Shown here piece after piece: positions 18,932-27,624 of a stretch of 64,000 nt of DNA (positions are counted from its first letter, which is position 1; each line of letters starts with the position of its first letter). The notes below the pieces were generated by a model, which was not told the origin of the DNA, did no database searches, and saw only the letters and a list, made by a program, of their open reading frames with translations. Origin of the DNA: Synechococcus lacustris (GTDB lineage Bacteria > Cyanobacteriota > Cyanobacteriia > PCC-6307 > Cyanobiaceae). Location of the stretch: assembly GCA_903943975.1 (NCBI GenBank), contig CAJAQB010000012.1:1-64000 (forward strand), written 5' to 3'. The position numbers and the translations under genes were made by a program.

Positions 18932-20143
18932 TCAGGCGGCGTCCAGTTTCACCAGTTCACCGGCCTTTTGGGCCAGGAGCTCGGCATCCTGGCGGCGCCC
19001 CTGTTCCAGCAGCAGGCCGATGGCAGTGAGGAAGCTGCCGCGGGCGGCGTCGATGTTGCCCCCCAGAAACTGGGCGGCGGCGAGATTTTGGTAGATCTCG
19101 GGATTGCGGGGGGCCAGCTGCAGCGCAGTTTCATAGGCCTCCAGGGCGCCAGCGATGTCGCCGCCCTTGCGCCGGATTAGGCCGAGGTTGTACCAGCCCA
19201 GCATCACTTCCGGCACCTGGCGGGTGGCGGCTTCCGTGAGGGCGGCGGCCTCCTCCAGCTTGTTTTGACGCAGTAGCAGGGCGCCAAGGTTGAGCCGGGC
19301 GGAGATGTTGAGCCGCGGGGCTAGGGGCACCGCCAGGGCGGCCCGGTAGTGCTGTTCCGCCAGGGGTAGGTCGATCTGGCCATGGGCAATGGCCAGGTGC
19401 AGCAGCAGCTCGTAGCGCTCGGCATGGTCGTTGGCGCCGCACTGGGCCAGGCCCAGCTCCAGCAGCTCCACGGCCCGATCCAGCTGGCCGGCTTCGATTT
19501 CCAGGCCGGCCAGCTTGGCGCAGGCATAGGGATCGCCGGGGCGTTCCAGCAGCTCCGCCTCCATGGCCTGGCGCAGCCGCGCCGCCTTGTGACCTGCGAT
19601 CAGCTGATCCGGTTGGTAACCGGTGTGCACCAGGGCCGGTACGGGGCAGTCCACCACCCGCCAATGGGCTTCCTGTTGCTGCAGGGCGATGACGCTGTCG
19701 TCGATCATTGAGTGATAGGCCCGGTTCCAGCGCAGGGCCGGGTGGCGTCGAAACAGGCGGCTCACCAAGGAATAGGGGGCCTGGGCGGCGCCCTCCTCGT
19801 AGCGCAGCAGGTTGATCACCAGCACATCGGGCTGGGCCATCAGCGCTAGGAGCGGCGCCTTGGCATCGGCCAGCAGAAACTCATCGGCATCCAGCACCAA
19901 CACCCAGTCCCCACTCACCAGCTCCAGGGCGCGGTTACGGGCCGGGGCAAAATCGCCGGGCCATTCCATCGTTTCTACCCGCGCCCCGGCCTCGCGGGCC
20001 AGGTCGATGGTGTTGTCGCTGGAGCCGGTGTCGAGCACCAGCAACTCATCGCAGAACCCCTCCACCGACTTCAGGCAGCGGCTGATCTGCGCCTCTTCGT
20101 TGCGCACGATCATCGAGAGGCTGAGCATGCCGACCAGGGTCAA
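18932..20143 (-). CDS. GT2 family glycosyltransferase with TPR repeats
   Basis: LSLSMIVRNEEAQISRCLKSVEGFCDELLVLDTGSSDNTIDLAREAGA...DWVLVLDADEFL, followed by a TPR tail. Confidence 0.92.
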   Translation of the reverse strand: MTLVGMLSLSMIVRNEEAQISRCLKSVEGFCDELLVLDTGSSDNTIDLAREAGARVETMEWPGDFAPARNRALELVSGDWVLVLDADEFLLADAKAPLLALMAQPDVLVINLLRYEEGAAQAPYSLVSRLFRRHPALRWNRAYHSMIDDSVIALQQQEAHWRVVDCPVPALVHTGYQPDQLIAGHKAARLRQAMEAELLERPGDPYACAKLAGLEIEAGQLDRAVELLELGLAQCGANDHAERYELLLHLAIAHGQIDLPLAEQHYRAALAVPLAPRLNISARLNLGALLLRQNKLEEAAALTEAATRQVPEVMLGWYNLGLIRRKGGDIAGALEAYETALQLAPRNPEIYQNLAAAQFLGGNIDAARGSFLTAIGLLLEQGRRQDAELLAQKAGELVKLDAA

Positions 20144-20178
20144 TAGGGCTTGAGGTTAGAAGCCTGGCCCGAAAGGGC

Positions 20179-21777
20179 TCAGTCTGTGAAGCCCCCCTCG
20201 TGGGGGTCGCTCCCGAGGCCGAGGCTTTGCAGCGCCAGGGCCTGGGCCGCCGGCATCTGGCCGGGGCTGTAGGCCGCCGGCAGGGTCTGGGGCAGCAGTG
20301 GCTGCAGTTCGGCCCAGAGGTAGGGGCTGCCGTACACCACCAGCCCCGCCAGGCGCCCGGCCTCCAGAAGGCTTTGCACCACGCTGGCCCAAGCCCCCCC
20401 GGCGCCGGCACTGCCGCGGAAGGGGTTGCCCCGCACAAACAGCTGCAGCAGCACCGGGCCCGGCGGCAGTGTTTCCAGGTTTAGGGGCTGGCTGCGGTCG
20501 TCGAGCACCAGGGCTTGGAAACCGGCGGCCTGGGGCCGCAACAGGGCCGGGGCCGCCAGGGGGAGGAAGCCGCAGCCGAGGCTGCTGTCGATGCGGATCA
20601 AGTTCACCCCTGATTCCTGCAAAACAGACCTGCCCTGTAAAACAGACCTGCCCTGCCGCTGCAAGCTGAGCTCCAGCAGTTCTTGGGCCAGGGCCCGGTG
20701 GGGGGCCTCCGCCTGGGCCAGTTGCTCCAGGGCCCCAGCGGCCTCGGCCGGGGGCGGCGTGCAGCGCCGTAGGGCCCGCTGGCGCCGTTCCAGGCTCTGC
20801 TCCAGCCGCTCCTGGGGCCAGCGGCCCTGCTGGAAGCCCTGCTCCAGGGCATCAAGGGCAGCAGCTACATCGGCGGGCATCAGGATCAGGTCGGCCCCTG
20901 CTTCAAAGGCCAGGGCGGCGGCTTCCCCGGCGCCGTAGTGGCCGGCAATCGCTTCCATCACCAGGGCATCGGTTACCACCAACCCCTGGAAGCCCAGGTC
21001 CTGGCGCAACAGCTGGCTCAGCACCGCCGCCGAGAGGGTGGCGGGTCGCTGGGGATCGAGGGCCGGCAGTTGTAGGTGGGCGGTCATCACTGAGGCCACC
21101 CCCGCGGCGATCGCCGCCCGGAAGGGCACAAACTCCACCGCCTCAAGTCGTTCGCGGCTGTGGGGCAGCAGCGGTAATTCCAGGTGGGAATCGCCGCTGC
21201 TGTCCCCATGGCCAGGGAAGTGTTTGGCGCAGCCCAGCACCCCCTGCTGCTGCAGCCCCTCCAGGAAGGCCGTGGCCAGGGCGGCGGCGGCGGCGGCCGT
21301 TTCCCCCCAGGCCCGCACGTTGATCACCGGGTTGGCCGGGTTGTTGTTTACGTCGCACACGGGCGCCAGCACCCAGTTGAGCCCCAACAGCTGGGCCTCC
21401 CGGCCGGTGCAGGCCCCATAGGCCCGGGCCAGGGCCTCGGCCCGTTCTGGATCGCGGCGCCAGAGGGGATCGAGGGCGAGGGGGGGCACCAGCCAGCTGG
21501 CCCCTTCAAAGCGTTGGCCTACGCCCTCCTCCACATCGGCGCAGAGCAGCAAGCGTTGCTCGGCGCTGGGCCCGGCCCAGTGCTGCAGTTGGCGGCAACG
21601 CAGGGCCAGATCAGCGGCGCTGCCCCCCAGCAGGATTACGCCCCCCAGCCCCTCGGCCAACCAGCGCCGCAGCTCAGCGTTGCTGGCCTCCCAGCGGGGG
21701 TAACGCCGTTGGCTGTCGCTGGCGAAGCCACTGGCCCGCAGCACCAGCAGCTGGGCCAGTTGGCGCCGCAGGCTCAT
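20179..21777 (-). CDS. Glycoside hydrolase family 3 (beta-N-acetylhexosaminidase-like)
   Basis: [56 protein letters not shown]. Confidence 0.88.
   Translation of the reverse strand: MSLRRQLAQLLVLRASGFASDSQRRYPRWEASNAELRRWLAEGLGGVILLGGSAADLALRCRQLQHWAGPSAEQRLLLCADVEEGVGQRFEGASWLVPPLALDPLWRRDPERAEALARAYGACTGREAQLLGLNWVLAPVCDVNNNPANPVINVRAWGETAAAAAALATAFLEGLQQQGVLGCAKHFPGHGDSSGDSHLELPLLPHSRERLEAVEFVPFRAAIAAGVASVMTAHLQLPALDPQRPATLSAAVLSQLLRQDLGFQGLVVTDALVMEAIAGHYGAGEAAALAFEAGADLILMPADVAAALDALEQGFQQGRWPQERLEQSLERRQRALRRCTPPPAEAAGALEQLAQAEAPHRALAQELLELSLQRQGRSVLQGRSVLQESGVNLIRIDSSLGCGFLPLAAPALLRPQAAGFQALVLDDRSQPLNLETLPPGPVLLQLFVRGNPFRGSAGAGGAWASVVQSLLEAGRLAGLVVYGSPYLWAELQPLLPQTLPAAYSPGQMPAAQALALQSLGLGSDPHEGGFTD
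20621..20656. repeat. 18-bp tandem duplication inside the GH3 gene
   Basis: aaaacagacctgccctgt / aaaacagacctgccctgc; encodes duplicated QGRSVL. Confidence 0.9.
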
Positions 21778-22169
21778 GGCAGGTCGTTGCCTTCCGGCAC
21801 CGGGCCCCGCTCCTGGCGTTCCTGTTCGAGGTTGTTGAGCAATCCCAAGATCTCCACCCCCTTGGCGAGCCCCTTGTCGTGCTGAAAGATCAGTTCAGGG
21901 GTGCGCCGCATTTTCATGCGCCGGCTCAGTTCGCCGCGCAGGAAGGGGGCCGCCGAGCGCAGACCTTCCATGGCTAGGGCCTGGTCGGGTTCACTGCCGT
22001 AGATGCTTACAAACACCTTGCAGTGCTGCAGGTCACCAGCCACCACCACGTTGGTGATGCTCACCATGCCAAGGCTTACCCGCTCATCGCGCACGCCATT
22101 CACCAATAGGTCGCTCATCTCCCTGCGGATCAGAGAGGCCACCCGTTCCACCCGCCGTCCTTGGGCCAT
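21774..22169 (-). CDS. rbfA: 30S ribosome-binding factor A
   Basis: [55 protein letters not shown]. Confidence 0.93.
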   Translation of the reverse strand: MAQGRRVERVASLIRREMSDLLVNGVRDERVSLGMVSITNVVVAGDLQHCKVFVSIYGSEPDQALAMEGLRSAAPFLRGELSRRMKMRRTPELIFQHDKGLAKGVEILGLLNNLEQERQERGPVPEGNDLP

Positions 22170-22172
22170 TAC

Positions 22173-22379
22173 CTATGCCGCCGGCACTGGTGTCACCATC
22201 GCATGCAGCACCAGCGCCAGGCTGAGCACGCCACTCACCGCCGCCCCCACCAGGGCCACGGCGGTCACCGGGTTACGGGTCCGGGCCAGCAATGGTTCGA
22301 GCACCGATAGGGCCACCCCTAGCCCGAAAGCAACCAGGTAACGGGGGTAGCGGATCACATTGACGAAGAAGTCCCTCAT
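22173..22379 (-). CDS. DUF751 (Ycf33-like) small membrane protein
   Basis: MRDFFVNVIRYPRYLVAFGLGVALSVLEPLLARTRNPVTAVALVGA; start chosen at 22379. Confidence 0.75.
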   Translation of the reverse strand: MRDFFVNVIRYPRYLVAFGLGVALSVLEPLLARTRNPVTAVALVGAAVSGVLSLALVLHAMVTPVPAA

Positions 22380-22433
22380 CGTGTCTTCATCTGTGCTCGC
22401 TACTCTGCCGCCATATGGTCCCGTCTTGATCTG

Positions 22434-23162
22434 ATGGAGCTTTTTCAGTTCCGCCATTCCGCCTTCTGCGAAAAGGTGCGGCTGGTGTTGGCCGCCAAGG
22501 CCGTTAGTTACGACGTAAACGAAGTGGTGCCGGGCCTTGGCCAGTGGGAGCTGTTCCGGCTCTCGGGCCAGCGCCAGGTGCCGCTGTTGCGGGATGGCAA
22601 CGAGTTGATCGCTGATTCCAGCGCCATTGCCCTGTACCTGGAGGCCCGCTTCCCCGAACCGGCCCTGCTGCCCCCAGACCCCGCCCAACGGGCCCAGGTG
22701 CTGCTGCTGGAGGACTGGGCCGACACCGCCCTGGCCAGTGGTGCCCGCATGGCCCTGCTCCAGGGGGTTGCCGAAGATCCGCTCCTGCGGGCGGCCCTGT
22801 TGCCAGACGCCACCCCGGCGGTCCTGAGGAACCTGGTGGGGGCCGTACCCGCTGATCTACTCGGGGGAGTTAGTCAGTTTTTGCGGCCGGAACGGCAGCA
22901 CTTGCTTGCTGCCCTTGAACAACTCACCAGCCTGTTGAGCGTTCAGCCGTACCTGGTGGGGGATCGCCCCAGCCTGGCGGACCTGGCGGTGGCGGCCCAG
23001 CTCTATCTGTTGAAGTTTCCGGCCGCGGCTGGCCTGGAGTTGGCGGCCAGGGGGGTGGCGGGCATCGCCGATCAAGCCCAATTTGAGCCGTTGTTTGCCT
23101 GGCGGGATGGGCTTTATCGCACGCTGCAGCGCCCGCTTCAGAGCTCTACGGGGCTCGGCTGA
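22434..23162 (+). CDS. Glutathione S-transferase family protein
   Basis: MELFQFRHSAFCEKVRLVLAAKAVSYDVNEVVPG...QVPLLRDGNELIADSSAIALYLEARFP. Confidence 0.9.
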   Translation: MELFQFRHSAFCEKVRLVLAAKAVSYDVNEVVPGLGQWELFRLSGQRQVPLLRDGNELIADSSAIALYLEARFPEPALLPPDPAQRAQVLLLEDWADTALASGARMALLQGVAEDPLLRAALLPDATPAVLRNLVGAVPADLLGGVSQFLRPERQHLLAALEQLTSLLSVQPYLVGDRPSLADLAVAAQLYLLKFPAAAGLELAARGVAGIADQAQFEPLFAWRDGLYRTLQRPLQSSTGLG

Positions 23163-23416
23163 TGTCTGATCCGCTGATCAGGGCCCTGGACCACTACGTG
23201 GTGCTGGATCCGGCCGGGGCGGAGCAGATCCTCACGGCGGCCGCCACCGAGGCCTGGTTGCTAACCCAGCTGCAACGGCTGCCGGCCCCGCCGGAGGATT
23301 TAGCCGCCCTGGCCAGCGACCAGGAGCGGGTGCAGCGACTGCTCAACACCGCCTGCGCCCTGGAGCTGGAGCCGGGGCTCACGGTGCAGTGGTTTGCGGT
23401 GCGGATCGAGCCTTGA
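23162..23416 (+). CDS. Conserved small hypothetical protein
   Basis: 84-aa ORF with its start overlapping the GST stop codon. Confidence 0.6.
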   Translation: MSDPLIRALDHYVVLDPAGAEQILTAAATEAWLLTQLQRLPAPPEDLAALASDQERVQRLLNTACALELEPGLTVQWFAVRIEP

Positions 23417-23948
23417 GCAGCGGCGGCAGCCCCTCGAGAATCTGTGCCACCACTGTTTCGGGGCCGCCGCAGCCAGCGTTCACCTGGAGATCTGCCTGGC
23501 CATAGAGGGGGCGCCGTTCCTCTAGTAGTTGCGGCAACCGGTTCAGCAGCGGCCGCGGGGTGGGGTCCGCCTGCAGCCGGGCCAGCAGCAGCTCCTCCGC
23601 CACATCCAGCCAAATCACCACCCCCTGCTGCAGTTCGCCCCAGTTGGCGGTGGTGGTAACTACGCCGCCGCCGGTGGCCACCACGAGCGAATGCCACTGG
23701 GAGATCTGTTGCAGCACCTGGCGTTCTAGGGCGCGGAAGCCCGCCTCGCCATCGCGGCTAAAGATCTCTGGGATCGGGCAGCCGGCCGCCTGGCTGATCA
23801 CCGCATCGGCATCGATAAAGCGATAGCCCAGGGCCGTGGCCAGGGCTGGTCCCACTGTGCTTTTGCCGCTGCCCATCATCCCCACCAGGTAGAGGTTGAG
23901 GCCCTGCAGCCGCTCAGCCAGGGACGGGACAGAATCCTTAGGATGCAT
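23379..23948 (-). CDS. aroK: Shikimate kinase
   Basis: Walker A LVGMMGSGKSTVG; FIDADAVISQAAGCPIPEIFSRDGEAGFRALE; VVATGGGVV. Confidence 0.93.
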   Translation of the reverse strand: MHPKDSVPSLAERLQGLNLYLVGMMGSGKSTVGPALATALGYRFIDADAVISQAAGCPIPEIFSRDGEAGFRALERQVLQQISQWHSLVVATGGGVVTTTANWGELQQGVVIWLDVAEELLLARLQADPTPRPLLNRLPQLLEERRPLYGQADLQVNAGCGGPETVVAQILEGLPPLLKARSAPQTTAP

Positions 23949-23968
23949 GCGCTTTATCAGCCTTAACA

Positions 23969-24871
23969 GTGGCAGCACAGGTGATCGGGCATGCTGCCAC
24001 GGCCCAACTTTCCCCCCACGGCAAAGGTCGCCCCTGTGTGATCACCCGCCGGGCCTGTTTCAGTGCCAGCCACCACTACTGGTTGCCGGAACTGTCTGCG
24101 GTGGAGAACCAGCGGCTTTTTGGTGACTGCAGCATTGCCCCAGGCCACGGCCATAACTACGAACTAATTGTTTCGATGGGGGGGGGGCTCGATGGCGATG
24201 GCATGGTGCTCAACCTTTCCCAGGTGAAACATGCCATCCGCGAGCAGGTAACTGCCCAGCTGGATTTCCGCTGCCTCAATGGGGTGTGGCCGGAATTCGA
24301 TCTGAATCGGCCGGAGGCCTGGTTGCCCACCACCGAGGCGCTGCTCCATGGGATCTGGCAGCGGCTGGCCCCCCAGCTGCCGCTCACCGCCCTGCGGCTC
24401 TACGAACAACCCACCCTCTGGGCCGATTACCTCGGCAATGCCATGGAAGCTTTCCTCACCGTTCGCAGTCATTTCTCCGCCGCCCATCGCCTGGCCCGGC
24501 CGGAATTGAGCCAGGCCGAAAACGAAGCGATCTACGGCAAATGTGCCCGCCCCCATGGCCATGGCCACAACTATTTCCTCGATGTGACCGTGCGCGGGGA
24601 GATCGATCGCCGCACCGGCATGGTCTGTGACTTGGCCGCCCTGCAGCAGGCGGTGTCAGACGAAGTGCTGGAACCCTTCGACCACAGCTTCCTGAACAAA
24701 GACGTGCCCTTTTTTGAAACCTGTGTGCCCACGGCGGAAAATATCGCCCTGCACATTGCCGACCGCCTCAAGGCTCCGGTGGCAGCCCTCGGGGCCGCCC
24801 TGCACAAGGTGCACCTGCAGGAAAGCCCGAATAATGCCGCTGAGGTTTATCTCGAACCGGCCCAGGTGTGA
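23969..24871 (+). CDS. Tandem-domain 6-pyruvoyl/6-carboxy-tetrahydropterin synthase-like (QueD family) protein
   Basis: Two PTPS-like units: CFSASHHYW...DCSIAPGHGHNYEL and SHFSAAHRLARPELS...GKCARPHGHGHNYFLDVTVRGE. Confidence 0.85.
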   Translation: MAAQVIGHAATAQLSPHGKGRPCVITRRACFSASHHYWLPELSAVENQRLFGDCSIAPGHGHNYELIVSMGGGLDGDGMVLNLSQVKHAIREQVTAQLDFRCLNGVWPEFDLNRPEAWLPTTEALLHGIWQRLAPQLPLTALRLYEQPTLWADYLGNAMEAFLTVRSHFSAAHRLARPELSQAENEAIYGKCARPHGHGHNYFLDVTVRGEIDRRTGMVCDLAALQQAVSDEVLEPFDHSFLNKDVPFFETCVPTAENIALHIADRLKAPVAALGAALHKVHLQESPNNAAEVYLEPAQV

Positions 24872-25539
24872 GCTGGCTGCGGCTGGTGTTGGCGGTGAGC
24901 CTTGACGGTCGGCTTGCCCCCCCCGCCGGTGGTGCCGCCCAGCTGGGGGGGCCGGCTGATCGGCGGGTGCTGGAGGAGGCCCTGGCCTGGGCCGATGCCT
25001 GCCTGCTGGGGGCCGGCACGCTGCGGGCCCATGGCAGCAGTTGTTTGATTCACGAACCCGACCTGCTGGCCCAGCGGTTGGCCCGCGGGGCTGCGGCCCA
25101 ACCGCCGCTGCTGTTGGTGAGCCGCAGCGCTGAGCCCGCTGGCTTGGATCCCAGCTGGCCCTTCTGGCGTCAACCCTTTGAGCGCTGGTTGCTGGCCCCT
25201 GAAGCCGCCGCCGGTGGGCCGGCGCCTGGCTTCCAGCGCCAGTTGCTGCTGGACAGCTGGCCGGGCCTGCTGGGGCGCTTGGCCGAGGAGGGCCTGGGGC
25301 GGCTGCTGCTGCTCGGCGGCGCCCAATTGGCTGGATCGCTGCTGGCCGCAGGGCTGGTGCAGGAGTTGCAGCTCACGCTTTGCCCGCTGGTGCTGGGGGG
25401 CCCCCATACCTGGCTGCCGCTGGAGCTGGAGCTGCAGCCGAACCACTGGACCCTGGTGGAACAGCGGCTGCTGGGGGCCGGGGCCGGCCCCGGCTCAGGG
25501 GAATTGCTGCTGCGTTATCAACGCACGGGAAATTGTTGA
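24868..25539 (+). CDS. RibD C-terminal-domain reductase (dihydrofolate reductase-like fold)
   Basis: LRLVLAVSLDGRLAPPAGGAAQLGGPADRRVLEEALAWADACLLGAGTLRAHG. Confidence 0.85.
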   Translation: MSWLRLVLAVSLDGRLAPPAGGAAQLGGPADRRVLEEALAWADACLLGAGTLRAHGSSCLIHEPDLLAQRLARGAAAQPPLLLVSRSAEPAGLDPSWPFWRQPFERWLLAPEAAAGGPAPGFQRQLLLDSWPGLLGRLAEEGLGRLLLLGGAQLAGSLLAAGLVQELQLTLCPLVLGGPHTWLPLELELQPNHWTLVEQRLLGAGAGPGSGELLLRYQRTGNC

Positions 25540-25904
25540 TCCCAGCTGGGTTTTGCCGTTTCCATTAGGCGACTCAGGCACACGGAGGCCACCCCCATGC
25601 TGGCGGGGCCCACCCGGCCGGCCATCGCCTCTGCCACCACCTGGGCGAGGTTGCCGCTGCGTTCAATTTCTTGCACCACGCAAACGCTGGCCGGTCGGGC
25701 TAGCTCGGCGCACATGCCCTGCAGGGCGGCAAAGCTGCCTTCCGCCTTGCCCACGGCCTTCTGGCATTCCCGGGTCATCTGGGCCTCCACCTGGGGCCGC
25801 ACCATGCCCAGCAAGGCGCTACTCACCAGGGGAACCTGGGCGAATAGCAGGGGCAGGGAAAGCAGGCCGGCGACCATGGTTAGTAGTAATAGTGCCTTAA
25901 GCAT
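25518..25904 (-). CDS. Conserved hypothetical secreted/membrane-anchored protein
   Basis: N-terminal hydrophobic segment MLKALLLLTMVAGLLSLPLLFAQVPL; several conserved-looking cysteines. Confidence 0.6.
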   Translation of the reverse strand: MLKALLLLTMVAGLLSLPLLFAQVPLVSSALLGMVRPQVEAQMTRECQKAVGKAEGSFAALQGMCAELARPASVCVVQEIERSGNLAQVVAEAMAGRVGPASMGVASVCLSRLMETAKPSWDQQFPVR

Positions 25905-25975
25905 GGCGCAGCCCCAGCAGTCCTGCAGCACTGCTTAGCTTCTGCAGCAACTTCCCCAGCCCAGGACCCCTGTCG

Positions 25976-27202
25976 GTGGAAAACGTTGAGGTGGAAAACG
26001 GCCAACTGGAAAACGGGCTCAGGGCCCGCTGGCATCGCGGCCTGGCGGAAATCCCTGAGGCCGACTGGGATCGACTCACCGCCGCCGCCGGTTTGCCCTT
26101 TTACCGCTGGCGCTGGCTGGAGGCACTCGAACGCTCCGGCAGCATCACGCCCCGCCAGGGCTGGCAGCCCTGCCATCTCAGCCTCTGGCGCCAGGGGGAG
26201 CTGCTGGCAGTGGCGCCCCTCTATCTCAAGGGCCATAGCTATGGGGAATTTGTTTTTGACCAGTCCTTTGCCCAGCTGGCGGGTCAGCTGGGCCTGCGCT
26301 ATTACCCGAAACTGCTGGGCATGAGTCCACTGAGTCCAGTACTGGGCTATCGCTTTTTCATTGCCCCCGGCGAGGGGCAAGCCGAGATCACGGCGTTATT
26401 AATGCAGCTTATTGATCAGTTTTGTGGTCAGAACCAACTGCTGAGCTGCAATTTTCTCTATGTGGATCCCCAGTGGCGAACCCTGGCGGAGGCGGCCGGC
26501 TGTGCCCCTTGGCTGAATCAGCAGAGCCTCTGGACCAACCCCGGCTACGGCAACTTCAACGACTACCTGGCCAGCTTCAATGCCAACCAGCGCCGCAATA
26601 TCAAACGGGAACGGTTGGCGGTGGCCGCGGCTGGTTTAACGGTTACGGCGATCGCCGGGGAGGCGATCAGTGCGGCATTGCTCCTGCGCATGCACGATTT
26701 CTATCTGGACCACTGTCGTCGTTGGGGGCAATGGGGCAGCAAGTACCTCACGGAGGAGTTTTTCGTGCTGGCGGCCCAGCAGTTGCGGCAGCATCTGGTG
26801 TTATTTAGTGCCCACCAAGCTGGGGCTGACCCCCACAACCCCCTGGCGATGGCCCTCTGTGTGCACCAAGAGGACAAGCTCTGGGGTCGCTATTGGGGTT
26901 CGAATCTGGAGCTGGAAAACCTGCATTTCGAGGTTTGTTACTACGCACCGATCGATTGGGCCATCAGCCAGGGGGTGCGCAGCTTTGACCCCGGTGCAGG
27001 GGGCAGCCACAAGCGCCGCCGCGGTTTTGTGGCGCGGCCCCACGCCAGCCTGCACCGTTGGTATCAGCCGGAATTTGCCAGCTTGATCCAGCGTTGGTTA
27101 CCCCTGGCCAATGGTCAGCTGCTGGAGGAGGTGGAGGCGATCAATGCCGAGCTGCCCTTCAGCGCGGCGGGGATTCCCTGGGGCGTTGAGCCTTCAGAAT
27201 GA
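25976..27202 (+). CDS. GNAT/FemAB-like (DUF482, peptidogalycan biosynthesis-type) protein
   Basis: PFYRWRWLEALERSGSITPRQGWQPCHLSLW; NANQRRNIKRERLAVAAAGL; FDPGAGGSHKRRRGFVARPHASLHRW. Confidence 0.85.
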   Translation: MENVEVENGQLENGLRARWHRGLAEIPEADWDRLTAAAGLPFYRWRWLEALERSGSITPRQGWQPCHLSLWRQGELLAVAPLYLKGHSYGEFVFDQSFAQLAGQLGLRYYPKLLGMSPLSPVLGYRFFIAPGEGQAEITALLMQLIDQFCGQNQLLSCNFLYVDPQWRTLAEAAGCAPWLNQQSLWTNPGYGNFNDYLASFNANQRRNIKRERLAVAAAGLTVTAIAGEAISAALLLRMHDFYLDHCRRWGQWGSKYLTEEFFVLAAQQLRQHLVLFSAHQAGADPHNPLAMALCVHQEDKLWGRYWGSNLELENLHFEVCYYAPIDWAISQGVRSFDPGAGGSHKRRRGFVARPHASLHRWYQPEFASLIQRWLPLANGQLLEEVEAINAELPFSAAGIPWGVEPSE

Positions 27203-27624
27203 GCTTTATGCAGTTGACACAGATCCCGCCGATGGCGCTGGGCCCCTTAACTTCCGACCAGCGCCATGCTTTGGATGAGGAGCTTTCCCGGCGCCAGATT
27301 GAGCTGGACCCCGCCGGTTATTTCTTGATCAAGCTGGATGAGGCGGCTGGGGAGCTGCTGGTGGAGCACTTCAGCAATGTGATCAACGACCGGGGCCTGG
27401 CCACTGATCCAGACACCGGCGAAGTGTTGGCCTGCCGTGGGGCTGGCCCCAGAACCCCCCTGGCGGTGTTTCGCGGCCGCACTGCCAAGGAGCTGGGCAT
27501 GGCCCTCACGGAAGGCCCCGGCCCCCTCTGCCTCAGTCGCCTAGACCATGCCCTCTACCTGGGCAGGGAACTGCAGCGGGCCGAGCTTTGCCTGGAAAGC
27601 GGCCGCGCCTATGTCCAAGACTGA
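27199..27624 (+). CDS. DUF4346 domain protein
   Basis: ELDPAGYFLIKLDEAAGELLVEHFSNVINDRGLATDPDTGEVLACRG...RTAKELGMAL. Confidence 0.75.
   Translation: MSFMQLTQIPPMALGPLTSDQRHALDEELSRRQIELDPAGYFLIKLDEAAGELLVEHFSNVINDRGLATDPDTGEVLACRGAGPRTPLAVFRGRTAKELGMALTEGPGPLCLSRLDHALYLGRELQRAELCLESGRAYVQD

Noticed and set aside
26898-26915. tRNA T-loop-like sequence GGGTTCGAATCTGGAG
   Set aside because: It is embedded in the FemAB-like coding sequence with no acceptor stem or anticodon arm context. No tRNA or rRNA gene was recognised in the window.
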